A stretch of DNA of 64,000 nucleotides. Origin: Isoetes taiwanensis. Taxonomy: Eukaryota > Streptophyta > Lycopodiopsida > Isoetales > Isoetaceae. The stretch is taken from positions 370,001 through 434,000 of the forward strand of contig JAJEKV010000132.1 in NCBI GenBank assembly GCA_021234155.1, given 5' to 3'. The translations under genes and the position numbers were made by a program. Position 1 is the first letter of the stretch; every line of letters starts with the position of its first letter. The notes under the pieces were generated by a model. It was not told the DNA's origin. It saw nothing but the letters and a program-made list of their open reading frames with translations, and did no database searches. Positions 58,401 to 64,000 of this stretch are shown here, piece by piece.

Positions 58401-59320
58401 AGCAAAGTTGATCGAGGAATTTCACGACTTGTTCCCTGATGAGATTAAGCAGCTTCCGCCCTATAGAGGAGGCGAGTGTGAAATAGCACTTGAACCTGGG
58501 ACGAAGCCTACAAGCAAGGCACCTTATAGGATGTCAACCGAGGAGTTGACAGAGTTAAAGAAGCAGTTGCAAGAATTGCTAGACCTAGGGTTCATAAGAC
58601 CTAGTGTCTCCCCGTTCGGAGCCCCTATTCTCTTTGTGAAGAAGAAGGATGGGAGCCTTAGGATGTGCATTGATTACCGCCAGTTAAATAAGCACACCAT
58701 CAAAAATAAGTATGCCTTGCCTAGGTCAGATGACTTAATGGATCAGTTGCAGGGAGCAAAGATCTTCTCCAAAATAGATCTCGATCGAGGATATCACCGA
58801 TTAGGATCAAGGAGGAAGACATTCATAAGACAGTTTGCTCAGAAGATATGGGCACTATGAGTTCACAGTTATGCCCTTTGGATTGTCTAATGCACCAAAG
58901 AATTCATGAGGTTAATGAACGACGTCTTCCGCGAATTTCTAGATTCCTTCATCATAGTCTTCTTCGACGATATCTTGGTTTACAGTAAGTCTGTGGAGGA
59001 GCACGCCCAACACTTGAGGAAGGTGCTTGAAAAGTTAAGAAGGCATCAACTCTTTGCGAAGTTATCGAAGTGCCACTTCGCAACGGAAAGAGTGGAGTAC
59101 TTGGGGCACGTGATCACAACAGAAGGCATTTCCACAGACCCTGCGAAGATAGAAGCTGTGATCGGCTGGCCGGCACCAAAGAATACGCATGAAGTCAGGA
59201 GCTTCCTAGGGCTAGCAGGCTATTATAGAAGATTTGTCAAGAATTTTGCCAAGGTAGCAGCGCCATTAACGGATCTCACAAAAGGTGGGAAGATAAAAGA
59301 TTGGGCAGCCCATTGGCAAA
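58400..59320 (+). CDS. Pol: reverse transcriptase domain (broken)
   Basis: Typical Ty3/gypsy [40 protein letters not shown], then the palm. The frame is lost at about 58785-58900, where the DLRSGYHQI motif is garbled at two CAG sites, and resumes at 58906 with the catalytic FFDDILVYS (about 58960-58986), YLGHVIT and [12 protein letters not shown]. It copies the element RNA into DNA. The small breaks suggest recent damage or sequencing error. Confidence 0.9.
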
Positions 59321-59339
59321 ACAAGGCCCAGAAAGCATT

Positions 59340-59760
59340 TGAGACGCTGAAGGAAGCTTTGACGACGGCGCCAGTATTGGTCTTGCCAGATCCGACCAAA
59401 GATAAGCTCGTAGCAACAGATGCTAGCAGGATAGCGACAGGCGCAGTCCTCATGCAGGAGGAAAGAGTAGTGGCCTATGATTCCAAGAAGTTGAACGACG
59501 CCGAGCAGCGCTACCCAACACATGATCAGGAGCTCCTGGCTATAGTAAGGGCTTTAAGAATTTGGAGGCATTATTTATTGGGAAGAAAATTCCAGTTAGA
59601 CACGGATCATCAAAGCCTCCAACATATATTTACGCAGCCGCTCCTTAATTTGAGGCAAAGGAGATGGATGGAATTCTTGGAAGAATATGACTTTGAGATA
59701 AGTTATAAGCCAGGGAAGCTCAATGTGGTTGCGGATGCCCTTTCCAGGAAGCCATTGGCA
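59340..59760 (+). CDS. Pol: RNase H domain
   Basis: [39 protein letters not shown] and [15 protein letters not shown] give the catalytic Asp-Glu-Asp-Asp pattern of the Ty3/gypsy RNase H. It removes RNA from RNA-DNA hybrids during reverse transcription. It is in the same open frame as the C-terminal RT part. Confidence 0.92.
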
Positions 59761-59899
59761 ACCAGAATTCATTGTAACGCCATATCAACACTTGTAAGTG
59801 AGTTTGACAAGAAGATTGAGGAAACATTGCCGACGGACCTTGACTTCAAGGAAGTTTGGGCGAGCCTTTCCAAAGAGGCCAGGACCGACAAGGAAAGGG

Positions 59900-60960
59900 A
59901 GATGTTCAGGCACTACAAGAAGGAAGGGAACTTGCTATATTATAAAAACAAATTGTGTGTACCAAAATCTTCGCAAGTTAGAAAGCTTATTTTGAATGAT
60001 ACACACAATAGTCCCATAGCAGGGCATGCAGGGTTCATGAAGACATATTTCAAGATTAGAAGCAGTTATTATTGGCCCGGCATGAAGAAGGAAATAGCAA
60101 GATATATTAGAGAGTGCCAGATATGCCGCCAGCAAAGGCGGAACAGCTCCGGATCCCAGGTGCCTTGGAACCATTGCCCGTGCCAAATGCTAAGTGGGAG
60201 GTGATAAGTATGGATTTTATTACAGGACTCCCAAGAACAGCAAGGGGCAAAGATGCCTTGATGGTGGTAGTAGATAAGTTGTCAAAGATGGCACACTTTG
60301 TGCCGCGGCAGACAACAGTCTGACATTAGACACGACCAACCTATTTGTTAAGGAGATTTTTAGGCTCCATGGCATGCCAAGGGAGATAATCTCGGATAGA
60401 GACTCCAAGTTTATGAGTGCCTTTTGGCAGGACCTATTCACCACCATCCGCATTTAAGCTTTTCGATGAGCACGGCATATCATCCCCAAACAGATGGTCG
60501 ACGGAGAGGACAAACGGGATCATCGAAGATATGTTAAGAAGCTATGTATGGAACAAGCAATCCAAGTGGGATGATCTCATCTACCTAGTAGAGTTTGCCT
60601 ACAACAAAGACACAAGCGTGAGTCATCGCAGATGAGTCCTTTTATGATTAATTACTGCATCGTTGTCTTACCCCTGATACTTGGCACAACCCCCCAGGTC
60701 CAAGGTGGAAGTCTCCCCCGCCAGATGCTGGAAATGCAAGACTTGGTGGAGGAAGTGAGAGGATATCTCCTTGCAGCAAGAAGCAGTGCGTAAAAGCATC
60801 ACGACAAGCATAGGACGGTAAGAGAATTTGAAGTGGGAGACAAAGTGTGGTTGAAGATCAAAGTCAAGCAGGCCAAGCTCTCAAGATCGGCAATTGCAAG
60901 AAGCTTGCTCCAAGATGGGCTGGACCCTTCAGAATAGAGAAGAGAGTAGGTAACCAATCC
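59900..60960 (+). CDS. Pol: integrase domain (broken)
   Basis: The HHCC zinc-binding region ([16 protein letters not shown], then CQICRQQ at about 60117) is followed in the next frame by the catalytic core ([20 protein letters not shown] with the first Asp, and [11 protein letters not shown] with the second), then [11 protein letters not shown] with the catalytic Glu, and a C-terminal GPY/F-like region around 60840-60970. Frameshifts occur near 60190, 60320, 60440 and 60620. It inserts the new DNA copy into the genome. Confidence 0.88.
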
Positions 60961-61089
60961 TACAAGTTGGACTTGCCAAAGACATCTTAAGATACATAAG
61001 GTTTTCCACGAAGTTTGCTAAAGAGGCACACCCCAAAACCCCGAGGAAGTATTAGAGACAAATGAGTTTTTAGAAATGACTGACGAAAG

Positions 61090-61240
61090 CATATTGAAAT
61101 CGTTCCTAAGTCCTTCTTAATAGATCTTATAAGAAGACAAGAAGGTCAAAATTCCTCCAATACCTTGTGAAGTGGAAGCACTTACCGTTGGAAGACGCCA
61201 CGCGGGTACTTGAGTCGATCTTAAGAAACAAGACTCGAAG
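61090..61240 (+). CDS. Pol: C-terminal chromodomain
   Basis: In the frame at 61131 the sequence reads KKTRRSKFLQYLVKWKHLPL followed by EDATRVLES, the second half of a chromodomain (consensus YLVKWKGxPxxxATWE). The Trp after ATx is replaced by Arg-Val and the first strand is in a damaged frame. Chromodomains of chromoviruses bind methylated H3 tails and steer integration into heterochromatin. Here it is in the same element as an H3-like protein. Confidence 0.75.
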
Positions 61241-62156
61241 TTTATGGAGCAATGCAAGGGTCGGCTCGCCACCGGCGTAGTCGACATCAAGATCCAAGAA
61301 ATCGCCTGCATGTCGATTTGGGTTTGGATTTAAGCATGTGTAGCTATAGTTAATCCACACGATGCAGCCTATGCTAGGCATGGGTTGCATGCGTTGTTAC
61401 CGATGATGAGACCACTACGGTGCTCTCTAGGGCGTGGTGTAATGTCAATGTAGGCATGACCGCGTTTCCGCTTGTTTGAGTGGAAGGCAGATTAGAAGTC
61501 TACTTCTGTCCCACGGAAGTAGACGACCTCGAGAGAAAGGAGGTCATTGAGAGATGCATTGATAGGAAAAGCACCTTTAGCCCCATATATGCTTTGATAG
61601 GAGGAATCTATCCTTCACGCCCCATATACGGGAAGGATATCCTCCACGCTGGGCAACTAGAGGTGTAGGCATGAGCGGCATATAGGCATATAGGCGCTGT
61701 CTCTTCGGCCAGGATGGGAGAAACATAATCTTCTTATGCCGAAGAGATATGCCTTGCATCCATATAATTGTATTTAATGGGTGGTTCCCTTACAACCAAC
61801 CCTTATAATAATAATTAAATATGTACTAACGTAGCGTACATCCTGCAGGCAACTAGAAGAACCGAGCGGCAGGAGGGTAACGCTACAAGAACTCACAACG
61901 CATAGTTTTGCCATAATGTGTTGTGAGGAGGCGACGGGAAGTTTTTAGTTAAAACCGTAAAGTTATAATTGATGTCAATTTTGTCTATAATCGATTACGA
62001 AGTAGAGGACGGAAGAGCCTCTCACCATAGTACAATTACAGTAAACTATAAATATTACCTGAGGTGATTAATATAATATGGATATGTAAGTGTTGTAATT
62101 GCAGGATATGCAGGTACCCAAGGTGGAGACGCGTGATGCCGAGGACAAACATCAAG
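61241..62156. other. 3' untranslated region of the retrotransposon
   Basis: No coding sequence is recognised. It contains inverted repeats that could fold: GTCTACTTC with GGAAGTAGAC at about 61498-61525, and a longer one with GGAGGAATCTATCCTTC and GAAGGATATCCTCC at 61600-61645. Confidence 0.55.
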
Positions 62157-62170
62157 TCAAGGTGGGAGAA
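62157..62170 (+). other. Polypurine tract for plus-strand priming
   Basis: CAAGGTGGGAGAA directly before the TG of the 3' LTR. Short and purine-rich, as expected for the plus-strand primer. Confidence 0.65.
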
Positions 62171-63758
62171 TGTGACGTTCCAAAGATAATATACTCAATA
62201 CGTATATTATAATCGCGACGTTACACGCATATGTCACAAGTGACATGTACTTGAGAGTAGGACAACGTTGCACCTAGGAGCTAAAGGTTGCACCTAGGGG
62301 GCAACCTTGGATGTTGGGTATGTAATTAAACATACACAACAAAAGGTTCCTTGTTCATCCATTTCCAAATGGCTTAAAGCCATTTGCCCATGTGGATGCC
62401 CTAACCTAGATAGGGTCTATATAAGGGCTAAAACCCTAGACCCTAGCTCTCCTTTCACTTTGCCAATTAGGGTTTTCTAGAGCTTCCTTTCCTCTTTTCG
62501 CATTTAGGGCTTTCCGGGCCAATTCGCGTGGTAAAGCTCGAAATCGCATTGCCCAGTTCAAAAGTCGGATTTGCACAACAAAGTTGCCGAGTAGCGCTTG
62601 TCTTCGCAAGATCAAGAGCATGGACGCCCGAGGATCAGGGAGCAAGCCAAGGAGCAGTGTATCTAGTTGTTCTCACAGCAAAACCGCCTTTAGGCATGGC
62701 AATATGCCGGGTTTAGTATGTTAGATCATCTCGAAGCCTTGTAGATCCCTAGATCCGAGACTCTAACGAATGAACCTAACATTGGATGTTAAGTAGATAG
62801 ATTGATATGATTCTCTATCTCTGCTCGTGATATTGCATGTATTCCACTGCGGATCTCCTTGTTGTGGGAAGGAGGGTAGAGACCTAAAGGTCTGGTAGAA
62901 GATGCTCCTAGCATAGCACCTTAGTTCCCACATATTGCGTGCCCGGTAATGTGAGCCCACCTGGCTGTGGGTGAAGGGGCAAGGCCGGTTGATAAGGAGG
63001 AACTTGTCTCATCGCGGACTGACCCCTCTGGTAGTAAAGCCTATCGGAGGTCTTTGCTGGCTAGGCTTAATGGCTTGTCACTGCATGTGGGCAAGGCATG
63101 AGCTCGACACTCGTGGGGTGGTGGATATGACCTTCCAAAGGAGTTCAAGTCAATAAGGGCAGTGGCCCTCTAGCCGCCTGCGATGAGCATGGATACCTCT
63201 GGAGGAGAGGCAGCTCTCTTCCTGCCTCATCGGGGTTGGGGAGATGCAACCCAGCAGTAGTAGCCCCTCTGGCTATTCACCCGGCAGGCTACGGCCAAGT
63301 CCCAACACTTTTCAGCCTACTCTGCAAAGTGTGCACGGGAGGGGCGGATGGAGTGGACTACCCTAAGCCATGTTCTATGCCAGCCAAATCCATTGCCATG
63401 AATTCTGTCTGCAGTGAACTCTGGAGGCCTAGCCGTCAGTCATCCCCCTTGAGTCCGAGCCCTGGGTAGGATCTCTCCTTTGTATTATTGTTATGAAGGT
63501 ATTGCTGACTCTGTGATGTTGCTATTGTTATGGTGATTGTGTTGTATATTATTGGTTGTGCTCACGTTTGTTTGTTACGCTTCCGCAGATAGGTCGATCC
63601 GATGGAAGACGGATGAATGACACATCCACTCTTCCCTTGCTGGCTCTGCCCCCATGGGAGTGGAGTCAGGTGGATGGCCCCTGTCAGGCAGCTGCCAGGG
63701 GGAATGCTCCTCCTTCGAGTACGATGCAGGCATCGTATAAGGAGTAGGGGACGTCACA
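62171..63758 (+). repeat. 3' LTR
   Basis: Matches 50422-52018, ends ACGTCACA, and is followed by AAAAA, the target duplication. Differences from the 5' LTR are concentrated where one copy has CCG, CAG or CTG and the other a neighbour variant or small indel. Confidence 0.93.
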
Positions 63759-64000
63759 AAAAAGAAACTAGAAAGAGATATTTTCTTTTTCTAAAACTAA
63801 TTTTAGTTTTATTTGGACATATCAAATACAAAAAACGAAATTGAAAATAAAACAAATAAAATATGTATAGTATATGTTATAAAAAAGTTTTCGAGAAGAA
63901 AATTATGAACTGGTAAATTCCCTATATCTTTTACTAGGACCGGTAATTACCCGGTGGTTGCTATTTCTTGTTACATACCTATCGTTCATAAGTGGATCTC
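63759..64000. other. Right flank of the retrotransposon
   Basis: AT-rich sequence starting with the target duplication. No gene is recognised in the remaining 240 bp. Confidence 0.5.

Larger units (their letters stand above)
50422..63758 (+). mobile_element. Ty3/gypsy chromovirus-type LTR retrotransposon carrying a histone H3-like gene
   Basis: The element is 13.3 kb with two similar LTRs, TG...CA ends (TGTGACGT / ACGTCACA) and an AAAAA target duplication (50417-50421, 63759-63763). Order: 5' LTR, primer binding site, H3-like ORF1, unknown ORF2, gag, protease, RT, RNase H, integrase, chromodomain, polypurine tract, 3' LTR. The LTRs are highly alike; many of their differences lie at CNG sites. 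The presence of two extra ORFs before gag resembles the layout of Tat/Ogre elements, but the chromodomain and initiator-Met priming point to a chromovirus. Several frameshifts occur in gag and pol. Confidence 0.95.

Noticed and set aside
50422-63758. Classification as a Tat/Ogre element because of extra ORFs before gag
   Set aside because: Initiator-Met primer site, a chromodomain after integrase and a single RNase H favour a chromovirus; the similarity is in layout only.

Overview
The window looks like a repeat-rich stretch of nuclear DNA from a land plant. The evidence is a plant-type sulfite oxidase without a heme domain, gene fragments of organelle-type histidyl-tRNA synthetase and of an NPF/PTR transporter, teloboxes of the AAACCCTA type, a Ty3/gypsy chromovirus primed by initiator tRNA-Met, a plant LINE and a tRNA-derived SINE. 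A HUH-endonuclease (Replitron-like) transposon and the dense mixture of repeats would fit a seed-free plant such as a fern, lycophyte or bryophyte, but the sequence alone does not settle the species. Only one recognisable host gene is near complete. Most of the rest is mobile DNA and duplicated, decayed segments.

Layout: 1-13740 is copy A of a duplicated segment, interrupted at 2000-7604 by nested insertions that include a 3.2-kb Replitron-like element (3757-6954), which itself carries a 390-bp hAT-type MITE. 13740-16935 is AT-rich spacer with a minisatellite. 16938-24470 is a complex of 19-bp satellite arrays in alternating orientation, a 370-bp palindrome, about 310-bp tandem repeats carrying teloboxes, and a giant inverted repeat that resembles a foldback element. 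24505-32056 is copy B of the duplicated segment. 32580-32920 holds four near-identical palindromes. 33000-34910 is a 5'-truncated LINE, 34925-35490 a transposase-like fragment, and 35500-37650 SINE fragments and a polypurine tract. 37461-41229 is the sulfite oxidase gene (minus strand, 12 exons). 42256-48268 is copy C of the segment. 48240-50128 is a hAT-like transposase relic. 50422-63758 is one nearly full-length LTR retrotransposon of 13.3 kb.

The main discovery is in that retrotransposon. Between the 5' LTR and gag it encodes its own histone H3-like protein. The protein starts with the exact H3 tail ARTKQTARK (K4 and K9 kept), continues through about 290 residues of charged linker, and ends in a recognisable H3 histone fold whose last helix lies one frameshift away (HAKRVTCMPKDIRLAQ). 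The same element carries a chromodomain after its integrase, the kind of module that reads methylated H3 tails. A second extra ORF of unknown function lies between the H3-like ORF and gag. Both extra ORFs have their own TATA box, and five copies of a 73-bp dyad-symmetric element flank the H3-like gene.

A caution applies to all broken reading frames here. Differences between duplicated copies, and several frameshifts, cluster at CAG/CTG sites (for example the primer binding site reads TATCGAGC instead of TATCAGAGC). This looks like a systematic base-calling error in methylated CHG context, so some apparent pseudogenes may be intact in the real genome.
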